From Forficula auricularia (lineage: Eukaryota; Arthropoda; Insecta; Dermaptera; Forficulidae): a DNA stretch of 64,000 nucleotides. The notes beneath the pieces are model-generated. The model had not been told where the DNA came from and searched no databases. It saw only the letters and a list, made by a program, of their open reading frames with translations. The stretch lies in the NCBI GenBank assembly GCA_024734495.1, contig JALMQS010000828.1, positions 1,041,101 through 1,105,100 of the forward strand. Reading direction: 5' to 3'. This document shows, one piece after another, positions 25,511 through 35,518 of the stretch; the first letter of the stretch is position 1; each line of letters starts with the position of its first letter. The translations under genes and the position numbers were made by a program.

Positions 25511-27330
25511 ATAAGCACATACTCACTGACTAATGAATTTTTGGCCCCTTTTTGGCCTCTGGGGATCACAATATCCGGTTTTATGTCCTAAATCCGGTTT
25601 TCAACTATTAAGGGCATCGATTCCTTCTAGAAGTCACAAAATGAAATTAACTTTTTTCATCTCTGAGATAGAAGCTCTCAAAGAGTCAGGACCCAGGCAG
25701 GCGATCGCAATACTTCACATTATATTCTATAGAATAAATGTGAAAGTAAAAATTATTGAATTAAAATTTATTGATAAACTATTGGACCCCAGAAAATTTT
25801 CACCGCCTCCCTATGTTCAAGGCTTCCTTCTTACCTTCCCATGTGGCTCTGCACCTGCAGTGCCTATGAACTCTAAGTAAATGATGATCCGAAGGTCGAG
25901 TACTTGAACTTTCAAAACAACGGCACTTTTATTTAGGCCGGGTGCTCAGCATCATGCTCTGACGGTTTGGCTCTTTAAGGCGCACACGAAAAGAGTTTTT
26001 GCGAATAGAATATAATTGAAATAAAAAGATAAATAAATAATATATATGATCTAATTCAGTGGTTCTTAACCTTTTCAGTTTCATTACCCCTGTGACCAAG
26101 CACTGATAATAAATATTACTACTTTTTATTCTGTCAATATCAAATAATCAAAACTTTGAATTTATTTAAGTTATTCGATATTTATTTCAATATCTTCTCA
26201 ATACTAAACTGTCAAACGGATAGTTTTATTATTATTTACTATATTGCCAAAAATTATCAAGATATAAGTAAAACTACAATATCGAATTTCATAAACTATT
26301 AATTCTGATCTTTTGATTTGCTTAATTAACTCTCAATATACATATTAATAGATGAAAAATAGCTTCAAGAGTATATACCGAAACGTCATATTCTTAGAGA
26401 AAATTTTAATTACTTTTATAATTATCTCTAATAATAGTAAAACTAATGATTTTTCTAAATTCACTATTCACAGTCCACAATCAAGAGAATTCTCTTATTA
26501 GAAAAAATAATTAAAAAATAATATTATATCCCTATGATGAATGTATTTAATTGAATATATAAATGAATCACTGCCTGGCAGATTGTTTCAAAATGTTTTC
26601 AGACTATTCTGTCTCTTTGTCTGTAATTACCCTTGAATTCTTTACTGTGTGACATTTAAGAAACCATGTGAATCGAGTAGAATAAACTTATTTGAATTTT
26701 TTTCTATTTTCTCTCTCACTCTTCACAATGGATGAGAGAAAAGCGTTTTACTTTCAATCTGATGGGAGAATCTGAAATCGAGAGTGGCCATTGACGTGGG
26801 AAGAGCGCGGGACGGACAAGGGGTAGAAATTCGACGTCTTTATCGGAGACAGAAACGAGAGACTTTAACGATCTGATACACCCTTTTCTAAAATTAACCC
26901 TCCTCAATGACCTTGAGCTAAAACTGCTTGACATATTTCAACAAGTTCCATTCTGTTTATTCTTTTCATGTTCTTTATTTAATTTATTTCCTTTAGTACT
27001 TTTGATGTCAAAGGTCTTGAACAAATGTCTTCAGCCGTATATGTGGAAAAAACCTTACTTTTCTAGCTAAAAGAATTCAATAAATAGCCGAATAAATAGG
27101 AGGAAAAAAAGAAAATCATTTCAAGGCTCGGTACGCTTTACGTGAATTTTAGTGAATTGGTAACTTTTTGTCAGTGACAGTTTGACCGAGAAAGTTGAAA
27201 TATTGAAAAGAAACACAATTATTATTCAAAATAACTTGTGTGCCAAATTTCAGCACCGCAACCGTTCAAAAGCTCATTTTATGATAATTTGATTTTCTGC
27301 ATGTTTCAACTGCAAGTTTTGAAGATGAAA
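25511..27330. other. Non-coding DNA with a hAT-like relic
   Basis: The hAT-like relic at 26.06-26.65 kb is listed separately. The plus-strand 115-codon frame at 25533-25880 and the minus-strand 72-codon frame at 26716-26934 lie in slightly less AT-rich DNA but show no recognisable motif and no clean splice context, so they are not called. Confidence 0.4.
26057..26650. mobile_element. hAT-like element relic
   Basis: The left end CAGTGGTTCTTAACC is a typical hAT terminus, followed by ATTACCCCTGTGACCAAGC, which matches the inner left end of the hAT element at 2449 (ACCCCTATGACCAAGC). The right end is probably near 26.65 kb, where CTGTAATTACCCTTGAATTC resembles the right subterminal part of the 2449-3800 element. 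No target duplication remains. It appears to be an older member of the same family. Confidence 0.55.
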
Positions 27331-27334
27331 AGCT

Positions 27335-27764
27335 CAATATATATATGTTGCAGTAAAAACCGTTTTTGTACCGGGTTCTTACTAGTTAAAACGGGTTTCA
27401 CTGAATACCTTTGTTGCAACTAGAGTTAACTGATGTTGGTTGAGTTCAAAGGTCTAGAATCTTCATTTATAACCTTCCGCCTCATTTTGGGTGTTTATTT
27501 TCAAAAAATTTTAAACGAAAATGTCAAAAATAACATCCTCTACAACTTTGATTCTAATTTTTGACATTTTAGTTTAAACATTTTTGAAAATAAACACTCC
27601 AAATGAGGCGGATGATCAAATATGAAGATTCTAGGCCTTTGAATCAAACTCAACCAACATCAGTAAACTCTAGTTGGCACAAACGCTTTCAGTGAAACGC
27701 GTTTCAACTAAAAAGAACCCGTTCTTACTAAAAACGGATTTTTACTGCAACATATACAGTTTTT
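27335..27764. repeat. Long fold-back (arms ~200 bp)
   Basis: The left arm runs from ATATATGTTGCAGTAAAAAC through CTAGAGTTAACTGATGTTGG and CCGCCTCATTTTGGGTGTTT. The right arm repeats this in reverse complement, ending ACTGCAACATATACAG. Both arms are readily alignable with scattered substitutions and small indels, and only about 25 bases separate them. A transcript would form a near-perfect hairpin about 200 bp long. The 61-codon frame at 27238 crosses into the arm and is not a gene. The outermost sequence matches no class that I recognise. Confidence 0.8.
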
Positions 27765-28019
27765 CCTTTTAGAAAAAAAATCATTTCGCCACAAGAACGA
27801 ACGTGATCAATGGAAGATTGAATACCCCCCCCCTCCCTCCTGAAATTTTCGATAAGATGAGAGAAAAAGCCTTACTACATATATTCCATAAAAAATATAC
27901 TAAAACTAAAATATAATAAATAATTTAAAGCGATTTATTTTATAAAAAATCGTTTTAAAACAGATCTCAAAATAAGTCAATAAGTATATTGAAAAAAACT
28001 TTGATTGTTTTGTGTATAA

Positions 28020-28268
28020 ATAAAGAAATACATATCTTTTATATTATATAAAACACAATCTGAAAATGTTTATTTGAAGTTCAATCGTTTCGGGAAAAAT
28101 CCTGCCTTTATCAATGAAAATTTAACAAAGTGAAAAAAAGAAAGAAATATGAAGAAACTATTTTTTCAAATTTGTTAAATTTTCTATCGATAATGGGAGA
28201 ATTTCCCACGAAACGCTTGGACTTCAAATACATGTTTTCAGATTGGTTTTTATAAAAGATATATGTTT
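28020..28268. mobile_element. Fold-back element with two degenerate hammerhead motifs
   Basis: Arms include AAAACACAATCTGAAAATG with TTTATTTGAAGTTCAA on the left and their complements on the right (GGACTTCAAATACATG, TTTTCAGATTGGTTTTTATA). Each arm ends inward in a ribozyme-like block: minus strand GATAAAGGCAGG...CCCGAAACG at about 28.085-28.113 kb, plus strand CGATAATGGGA...TCCCACGAAACG at about 28.187-28.215 kb. The core is altered (GATAA instead of CTGANGA) and stem II of the plus copy is TGGGA/TCCCA. It is probably an older, inactive relative of the 55.7 kb element. Confidence 0.5.
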
Positions 28269-29038
28269 TTTAAGACAGTAAAAGTAAACAATTTTTTTTG
28301 TTACGTTCTTCCTTGTGACCTTCACGCAAAACGATTGTGATTAAAACCCCTTAAACAGCACACAGTGAATGCGGTTATAGCAAATCGAGACATATGATTC
28401 TTAACTTCAGTGATCATTTGAGAAACGGTGCTTTGAACATGTCAATACTATTGACTTACTAATCACAAGTAGAATATAGAAACTTGAAAAAGTAATATAA
28501 TCAGAAATCTGTCGTCGAAATTTCGCAATGAAACACTTTGTTATTGGGGTATGATATTCAAAAACGATTAAATTGGACTCAAAAAATGAGTTTTAGGAAA
28601 TATAATATGTAGAACGAGCAAAGAAAATGAAAGTTTACAAATAAGTTCTCGTTATCCGAAAATCAAAATGAACGATTTTACTTGTCAGTTAAATCTTTGT
28701 CTAGTAATGATGATATTCAGTAAAAAATTTCATTTCTGAATATCATTGGATGATATTTTTTCCTGAGAAATAGAAATAATGAATGGCGAAGAAATTTCGA
28801 TTGACTGCAGTTAAGTTGATTTCTTTATGAAGATGTTGAGGACATATCAAGTTTTCGATCCATTTAATTGTTTATTTCTGAGCTTTCGATCCTTTATTAG
28901 ATAATCTTCATGACTATAAAGTAAGTAATGAGATATTCTCATCAAAATGTACAACGTTTCATCCAATGGCGTGCGCTCCATGGATGCTGTGGATGCATCC
29001 CTAAAATTTCAAACATTTAGAGTATTTTCATGAATAAA

Positions 29039-29314
29039 GTAACGAACATTTTGAAAAAAATTTTAGAAACTTTTTACAATTTAAAATATAAAATACTAGG
29101 TAGGTGTCACATAAATAAAAGATCAGATGCTTGTTTAGAACGACTATACGAGTATATATATTTCGGGGTATAAGCCCATCTTCAGGAGTTCACAAATAAA
29201 GATCTTTTATTTATGTGAAACATACCTAGTATTATACATTTTAAATTTTAAAAATTTTCTTTAGTTTATTTAAAATCTTTCACCAAGAACCCACACCATT
29301 CTCCTTTAAAAAAA
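29039..29314. mobile_element. 276-bp insertion with 13-bp TSD and ribozyme motif
   Basis: The string TTTCATGAATAAA stands immediately on both sides (29026-29038 and 29315-29327), and the sister copy at 24.07 kb has the site once without the insert, so this is a real insertion. Inside are inverted arms (ACTAGGTAGGTGTCACATAA and GATCTTTTATTTATGTGAAA, then CATACCTAGTATTA) around a loop with a hammerhead-like core on the minus strand: CTGAAGA, GGG/CCC stem II, GAAATATA. A target duplication of this length fits target-primed insertion of a Penelope-like relative better than a typical cut-and-paste element. Confidence 0.8.
29150..29194 (-). ncRNA. Hammerhead-like motif, stem I not preserved
   Basis: On the minus strand: CTGAAGA, then TGGGCTTATACCCC (stem II, GGG with CCC), GAAA and the alternating TATATATA run. 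The flanking ACTC before the core has no complementary partner directly after the cleavage position, so stem I is lost or uses a different register. The motif is recognisable by family but probably inactive. Confidence 0.4.
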
Positions 29315-29772
29315 TTTCATGAATAAATAAGGTCGACTTCACAATTTCAGGAGGATCTATAAATTTTCAAATTATTATCTGTTATTTCAAATATTTCTAT
29401 AAAAAACATTTTTTGTTTTGAAAAATATATTGGTTCTCGAAATGAAATAAAATTGTTGCATATTTTCAAGGGGCAATTAAAATGAATGATTTTTCCGAAA
29501 AGGGTGCTGATAGAAGGTTTGAAGTCCCTGCCTGGTAGATATAACTTCCCGTTCGAGCATGTCAAAGACAAGTTCAGACGAAATTTAGTCGAATAAAAAT
29601 TGTTGTCGCTGAGGTACTATTAAAATAATTATAATATATACAAAAAAGGAATAATAATAATAAAAATGTGATTCGAGAATTTCTGGAGTAATCCATTTCT
29701 AAGATCTCTCAATGTATAAGATTGGAAATAACTAAGAGTGCTCTAGACAAGTCTTATGCTTATAGCAATAGA

Positions 29773-31113
29773 ATTAGGAGAAATTTAAGATTTTCTTATA
29801 AGACAGGCTGATTCATTATGGGCTGTGGAGTTTAACTCAAAAGATTTAATTTCTGACTCCTACCCTCACTCACACAAACACAAAGCAGTATCGGTTTGGG
29901 GTGATGGTCCCAAAACATAGTTAAAAAATCTAATTTTAAATTTGAAAAATAACGAAAATGATTCCGTATTCGATGAAATTGCCAAAAAAAAGCGAAGATT
30001 AAAATAAAATTCTTCCAGAACTTAAGTGACTTGATTTAAAATTTTTTGTTAATCAATTAAATAATTCAAATAATTAGTGAAATTATTGTTTTATTATATT
30101 TGTGACAAAAACAACCCTTCAATTTAACAAAAAGATTAAAATAAAATTTCAAAAAATAAAGACTATTTTTTGGACAGCATCTCCTGGTTCAAAAGTTACC
30201 AACCCCCCCCCCCCCCCCATTGGTTTCAACGCTTAATTCTGGTGCTTTCGGCCGAAACTTCTCTTTTGATAAAGGATATTAAATATTTACAAGGTAGTTG
30301 GTTTAAAGTTTTTTTTTAATATTTACATGATTCCGCACCTCTACCTTTCACTTAATAATTATTTTACCCATTAGTAAAATATTTAAATATTTCATAGAAA
30401 TACCTTTATTTACTTTGTATTTTGATTTTCCTAAAAAAAATTTGAATAATTTCACGAAATTTCAATTAGTCGATAAAATTTTTAGAAGGGTGTTAATTTT
30501 CAGTAAATTTCTTTAAAGTAAAATAAATTATTTTTATAACTTACACCTGGTTAAATGATAAAGTAAGTACTTGGTATTTAAAACATTTTAGAAATTCTTC
30601 CATCTTTCACGGATCTAAATACTCGTAAATAAAAAAATTTGAATTTCTATTTTTGATAAATGAATTATGTTTTTTCTTCCTCAATTAAAATAGCAAATAT
30701 TTTTCTCATATCCATCCCATTATCACTCTCGAGAAATTATAAATTATGTAAAATTATTATTATTATTATCAAAGAGGCGGAAACCAACTCAAATTTTATT
30801 TATTCAATTATAAATAAGCGATAGAAATATTTGCATATTTCTCTCATTTAAATTTGATTTAAATAATTCTCATAATAACATAAAAGATCATTGCCTCTTA
30901 CTACACTCGGTAGTTTTGTCTGTATTATTTCATATCATTTCTATATAAATGATTTTTTCTCTTTTATTTTCAAAGGGGGAGAAAGTAAAAAAAAAAAAGG
31001 ATAATGACAAAAGCGTGGGATGGAAATTAGAATATAAATTTTTATAATTTATCATCATCATCATGATAAATTATTTCTAAAAGAAAACTTGTTTTAAATC
31101 TTTAATACAATAA
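29773..31113. other. Non-coding AT-rich DNA
   Basis: It contains a poly-C tract near 30.2 kb and several A/T tracts. I see no gene, RNA or repeat pair. Confidence 0.45.
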
Positions 31114-31353
31114 AAAGAAGAGATAAAAAAATTGGTGTCTCATGTAATTGAATGTGGACTATCAAACGAAAATTTTATAAAAATATATGAACTTTACTCT
31201 CTAAAAAAGTTGACTCTTCGAGCAAGAAGGTGGGCTTTTTCTCATATTAGTAGAAATACTAATTTAAACAAATACTTCGTTCGTGGCTGTGATGAAACTG
31301 TGCTAGATGAAGGAGGAGGTATTAGCCAAAGATGGAATCACTGGGTTCACTAA
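31114..31353 (+). pseudogene. Fragment resembling a BACK domain
   Basis: The frame is open from 31114 and has no ATG start (first usable codon TTG). It encodes KKLVSHVIECGLSNENFIKI followed by YELYSLKKLTLRARRWAF. The pattern (alternating leucines, NENFIKIYELY, then LxxRARRWAFSHI) resembles the BACK domain that follows BTB domains in kelch-type adaptors, where similar helices occur. Neither BTB nor kelch sequence is adjacent, and the frame runs directly into a ribozyme-type element at 31.36 kb. I see no splice acceptor of good quality upstream. It may be a captured gene fragment or chance; the domain call is tentative. Confidence 0.3.
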
Positions 31354-31359
31354 AACACC

Positions 31360-31412
31360 TTTAATAAGACGTTTCAGCCTGAATTTTATTTGGCCATCTT
31401 CAGTCAATTAGG
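31360..31412 (-). ncRNA. Hammerhead-like motif, solitary
   Basis: On the minus strand: CTGAAGA, stem II GGCC/GGCT around an A/T-rich loop, GAAACGTC with the palindromic ACGT stem III. The bases before the core (TAATTGA) and after cleavage (TTATTAAAG) pair only weakly. No inverted partner lies nearby. Its plus-strand neighbour is the BACK-like fragment, which ends 6 bases upstream. Confidence 0.45.
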
Positions 31413-31628
31413 AGTTATACACAAAATGCGGTACACATATGTGATCGAACCAAGCCTTGTCAAAAATAAAAAAAATTTTACCTTCATGTGAATTTATAAC
31501 GTGCCTGGACCCAAAAGTTTCAGAATGAAAACAAATACATATATAAATTAATTCACCTTCACACTCATATGTTCTTAAATATTGTGCTTTAAGTTTAAAT
31601 TAACGAACGAAGAAAAGATTTTTGTATT

Positions 31629-31770
31629 ATAGACAAAAGGATCAGCCAGGATTCGAACCTTGGATCTTTGATATGTACTGCAATGCTTTGTCATAAGAGC
31701 TTTAGCTCCTATATCCACTAAGATACTGATCCCTGAACCCAAACTAATACCAAATGTCTATATGAATTAT
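31629..31770 (-). mobile_element. tRNA-derived SINE copy
   Basis: Read on the minus strand it begins TTCATATAGACATTTGGTAT, then a tRNA-like body: GGATCAG at one end and CTGATCC at the other form a perfect 7-bp acceptor-type stem. An A-box-like TATCTTAGTGGATA and a perfect B box GGTTCGAATCC are present, followed by TTTTGTCTATA. The same leader (CATATAGACATTT, TTAGT, TGGGTTC) and the same CTTTTGTCTATA trailer flank a different tRNA-like body at 59.16 kb on the plus strand. This makes a pol III SINE family more likely than a functional tRNA gene. The body is longer than a normal tRNA and the anticodon arm cannot be drawn cleanly. Confidence 0.65.
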
Positions 31771-32662
31771 GGAATTTCTTTAATCTCTTACTCGTTCATT
31801 TTTCTAACAGCTCTGTAGTGGCCTGACTGTATTTTAAACTATTCTCAAACGCCTCCCAATCAATGTGGTTTAAGGTCATCTGCGCTCGTCCAAGACAAGA
31901 CCTAGAAGGTGTGCTCTTCCCCGCCAACCCTATATTTTGAAATATTTAAATGAGTATTTTTTTAGAGAGGAGAAAATTTAATTTAGTTATATTTAAAAAA
32001 ATCTCTTTTGGCACCCTTCGTTAAAGTAAAAAAAATTAATCCCTTCGTTTTACGAAAATAAAATTTCATTTCCACAAAAAGTGTACTTTTATTTAAAAGA
32101 GTATTTTATATAGAGAAAAAAATATATAATTTCGTTTAAATATAGTGAAAAAATAACTTTTTCGACCCTTCGTCAAAGTAAAAAATTCTAAAAGTGATCT
32201 CCATTGTTAATTCAAGCCATCACTATTAAGTAGAGGGGGTTGGCTTGTAGTGGCCGATAATGGTTGAGGTTAGTGGTTTTTTCCCACATCAGAGAAGACC
32301 AATGTTGCGCAACGCAAGTGCTCAGTGGATAGGTGGGGTTTTTATACGACCATCGACATTGGGCTATTTATTGGACCAGTGTGTCGATGCTCCGTTCAAG
32401 CCAACACCAACCTTAATTTAGAAAATTTAACATGTTGGGAAAGTAAGGGCTAATTTGAGGGAAAACTTGCATGAAACTTGCATAGTGTTACTCAAGTATA
32501 TAAAATAAAACTAAGAATTTAAAAGAATTATAATAAAATTGAAAGTATTAAAACACAACAACAGATGTACAATAAATAGTGAAAGTCAAATAATAATTTA
32601 TTAAGTCTTAAATTTATTTTCTCTCTTTTAAAATATTAAAATCAATCATTGTTTAGAAAAGA
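31771..32662. other. Non-coding DNA, less AT-rich patch
   Basis: The interval 31.8-32.4 kb is less AT-rich, with strings such as GGTAGCGGCC-free but GC-balanced sequence around 32.23-32.40 kb, yet no frame has a protein signature and no repeat partner is visible in the window. It could be a decayed transposon. Confidence 0.35.
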
Positions 32663-33520
32663 AAATAAGCTGAAATGGCCATCCATTATGAATTTACCAT
32701 ATACCTGGCCCCTCTCTTATATTTAATATTTAATCAAATAATTTATAATTATTTTCGAAGAACTCCCCAATCTTAATTTTGGGTTCATTAGCAATTAATT
32801 TTATTTTATTTTATTATATATATCAGCATTCTTCAATTTTTATTTGAAAATATTTTTGAACCCCCCCCCCCCCACTATTTTTGGTCACTATCAATTTCAC
32901 ATAGTGATTTATTTTCATAAGGTGATATAGGGTTCATATGCAAAATTTCGTTCAAATAGATTAAAGGGTCATATTAATAGTTCTATTTTTTGTACCTTCC
33001 CCAATTTTGGCCCCCGAAAAAAATAATAACTTTTTGATTATAGATTTATTTTATAATACCTAGTATATATCTCATTTTTCTTGTTATTTTTTTTTCATTT
33101 TTTTTTTAGTTTGAAAATGTTAAAATTTTAATTTTTTAATCCCTGCCCCCACTTAATTTTTGGTTCGATTTCTTAATCTTAATGCTCCAAAAACTACATG
33201 TGAAATATCCTTTTGATATTCATACTAGTTTTTGAGCTAGAGCGTACAAAATATTTGGTAACTATACGTTACTAACCTACTAACTAAAGTACTAACAGAC
33301 ACATTTTGACAAAATAATTAATTTCTCGTAAAATATAATTTTTTCGATCTTTACACATTAGGGCTATTTTGTAGACCGAAACGGTATGGTTTCGCTCAAA
33401 TTTTTTCATCAAAATAGTTTCAGCGGTTTTTTAGATATTTCGAAAAAACGAAGCAAAAATAGACTATTTTCATGCATGATTACACTACTTGACAATGCTC
33501 TTTATGGTAAAGTAAAAATA
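32663..33520 (-). mobile_element. Rep-A copy, diverged
   Basis: In reverse complement it starts ATTTTTACTTTACCATAAAG and passes AATCATGCATGAAAATAG, ACCGCTGAAAC, ACCATACCGTTTCGG and CTCAAAAACTAGTATGAAT. It ends TGGCCATTTCAGCTTATTTT. It is the most diverged of the five Rep-A copies. Two adjacent target-like terminal blocks of the family, ACTTTACCAT near the start and ATGGTAAA-type sequence near the end, are weakened here. A poly-C tract lies inside at 32.86 kb. Confidence 0.7.
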
Positions 33521-34675
33521 AATAAACATTAAAAATCAAATTCTTTTTTATAAGTTCTTTTTTTACCATGCATTTCATCAGAGAACATTTTGTTAAATCG
33601 GCATTTTGAAACTTGGCCAAGTAACTTAATGGACCCTATGTTATTGGATACAAATTAATGCTTTAATAATCGGGTGGATGATCCAGGGATTGAGAGATGG
33701 GGTACACCAGACTAATAGACGATCTCCTAACTGACATGGATTATGGAATTTGGAAATTGTGGGGATTAAAAGATCCAAAAATATCAATATTTATCTAGTT
33801 TAAACCACTGGCTGATTTAATTCACAGAACACATTAACAAAGATCAAAAGATAGGATTAAACATTTAAAAGAAATTTAATTAATTCTGAACAACAACAAC
33901 AACAATACGAGATCTTTATCAGAGTTTTCCTAAAGTGATCTGAAATCTTTACAGTGATAGAAAGTGAATATATGGTATTTCAATCAGATGTCAATAATAA
34001 ACAAATTAATGTCTCAATTTGCATAGTCATGAGCTATTGAAGAAACGAGAGCTAAGAAACCTGGTAGATGGTACGATGGTAGAATAAAAATGATTTGATT
34101 GAAAAGGAAGAAGCGCATTGTCATTATGTCTACAGCTCTGCTTTATCAAAGAATTTGTTTTCATATTTTTCATATATCTTTTGGACAGGATTTAAGAGGA
34201 TGTAACCTGTTATTGGAGTAGATTTGATTATAGTAATTATTATTATAATAACTGCAGAGGATTTATTGAAAGAACTTATCGAAGATTAATAGTATTAAAG
34301 TGTTCATTCTACGTTATTTGTATTTGTATTTAATATAACATTAACAACAATAGGTCATTACTAATCAAAGAAAATTTTAATGGTTCTTACGCTATACAAA
34401 GGTTTAAATTCGCTTGTGTATCTAATATGGCACGCATCTCTGGAGAGGGACTTCTTTCTCTCTTCACTGATGGTTGCCTATCCTACAGGATTTTTTTAAC
34501 GAAGCTGTTTGAAAATGTATAGAATGGCAAAAATTGCAATCCGCCTATTTGGCGTGTCTACCGAGGTGTGACCTCATCTCAGATATAGCACGAATAAAAA
34601 TTTTGCACTCAATCGATCTTAATCATTAAAAAAATCGCAGTCACTTGATTCTAAATCTTAACATTCAGTTAAACC
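33521..34675. other. Non-coding AT-rich DNA
   Basis: Nothing is recognised except a short ACA repeat near 33.89 kb. Frames are short. Confidence 0.45.
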
Positions 34676-34961
34676 TTAGACCATGAAATATATAGACACG
34701 CCCTCTGCTACTCTCCACACAGAGTGAAGTGAGGCCAACATCGCCTACAGATGACGTCACGTTCTCGCATAAATATTTTGGTATATTAATTTAATATTAA
34801 TTTGCGATTATTGGAATCCAAAAATAAATAATCTAAACTACGATAAATTTATCACCATGTATAATAATTCCTATAGTGCCCATGCTATTTCTGGGTGTTC
34901 CTACCTACAGATGACGTCACCAAATCGACACCAGGGCGTGTCTATATATTTCATGGTCTAA
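34676..34961. mobile_element. TIR MITE with TSD and two CRE-like sites
   Basis: The ends TTAGACCATGAAATATATAG and its complement continue inward to GACACGCCCT, giving near-perfect terminal inverted repeats of about 29 bp. Outside, AGTTAAACC stands directly left, and again on the right one base after the tip, so an 8- or 9-bp target duplication is present. This fits hAT (8) or Mutator-like (9) insertion. Inside, CCTACAGATGACGTCAC occurs twice in the same orientation about 160 bases apart, each containing the palindrome TGACGTCA. There is no coding capacity. Confidence 0.85.
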
Positions 34962-35399
34962 GAGTTAAACCATATATTTTGTTTAGAATATTTTGAAGGT
35001 TTCGATTTTTGAATATTTTCAAAAATCGAATGGCAATGGAACGATTATTCCAAATTTGAATATAAATGACAAATGTGGATATTTAGTAGCGTTAAAATTT
35101 TTATAGAAAATCAAGTGAGATCTTACTGCTATCGGCATTCGTCTTTTATATTTGATTCTCAAAATTTCTATCTGAATCATTTTTTGAACTGGCCTCCTCT
35201 GGTATCTGGTTAATATCTATAACATCTCAACAGAAATTATTAGGAATAACCTTGCATTTATCTACTTCTTCAAATCTGAAGAGGTAGTAAACGAAAGGAT
35301 ATAGTTTGATTGATTGTAAAATTAATAAATAATATTTATAATGATAATTTTTGATATTCGCTTAAACTACTCCAATTAAAATTGATATAATCAAATTAA

Positions 35400-35518
35400 C
35401 CACGGCCCGATAATCGGGATCCTGAAGAAGATTATATCAGTGAGAGTGGACTTGATTTTTTGGATTTCGGAAGACAAACAGTACCAGGGCGAGCTGAAAG
35501 AGATCCTGCATGTTCCGA
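35400..35518 (+). pseudogene. Possible exon, acceptor not found
   Basis: A frame open only from 35400 encodes RPDNRDPEEDYISESGLDFL and continues DFGRQTVPGRAERDPACSE before an excellent donor (CCGA|GTAAGT at 35519). The acidic, low-A/T coding character differs from the surroundings. However, a TAA lies just upstream (35397-35399) and no AG dinucleotide with a pyrimidine tract precedes the frame, so it is either an exon with a destroyed acceptor or coincidence. I do not recognise the protein. The DNA to about 36.1 kb is also less AT-rich but has no continuous frame. Confidence 0.25.

Larger units (their letters stand above)
28970..29772 (-). repeat. Inverted-duplicated segment, interrupted copy
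   Basis: This is the reverse-oriented partner of 23.62-24.15 kb, from GGCGTGCG next to CCATGGATGCTGTGGATGC to AGACAAGTCTTATGCTTATA. The alignment is broken once by the insertion at 29.04-29.31 kb. Outside it the copies are similar but clearly diverged, so the duplication is older than the insertion. It is non-coding; the minus-strand 74-codon frame at 29347-29571 lies within it and has no recognisable feature. Confidence 0.75.
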
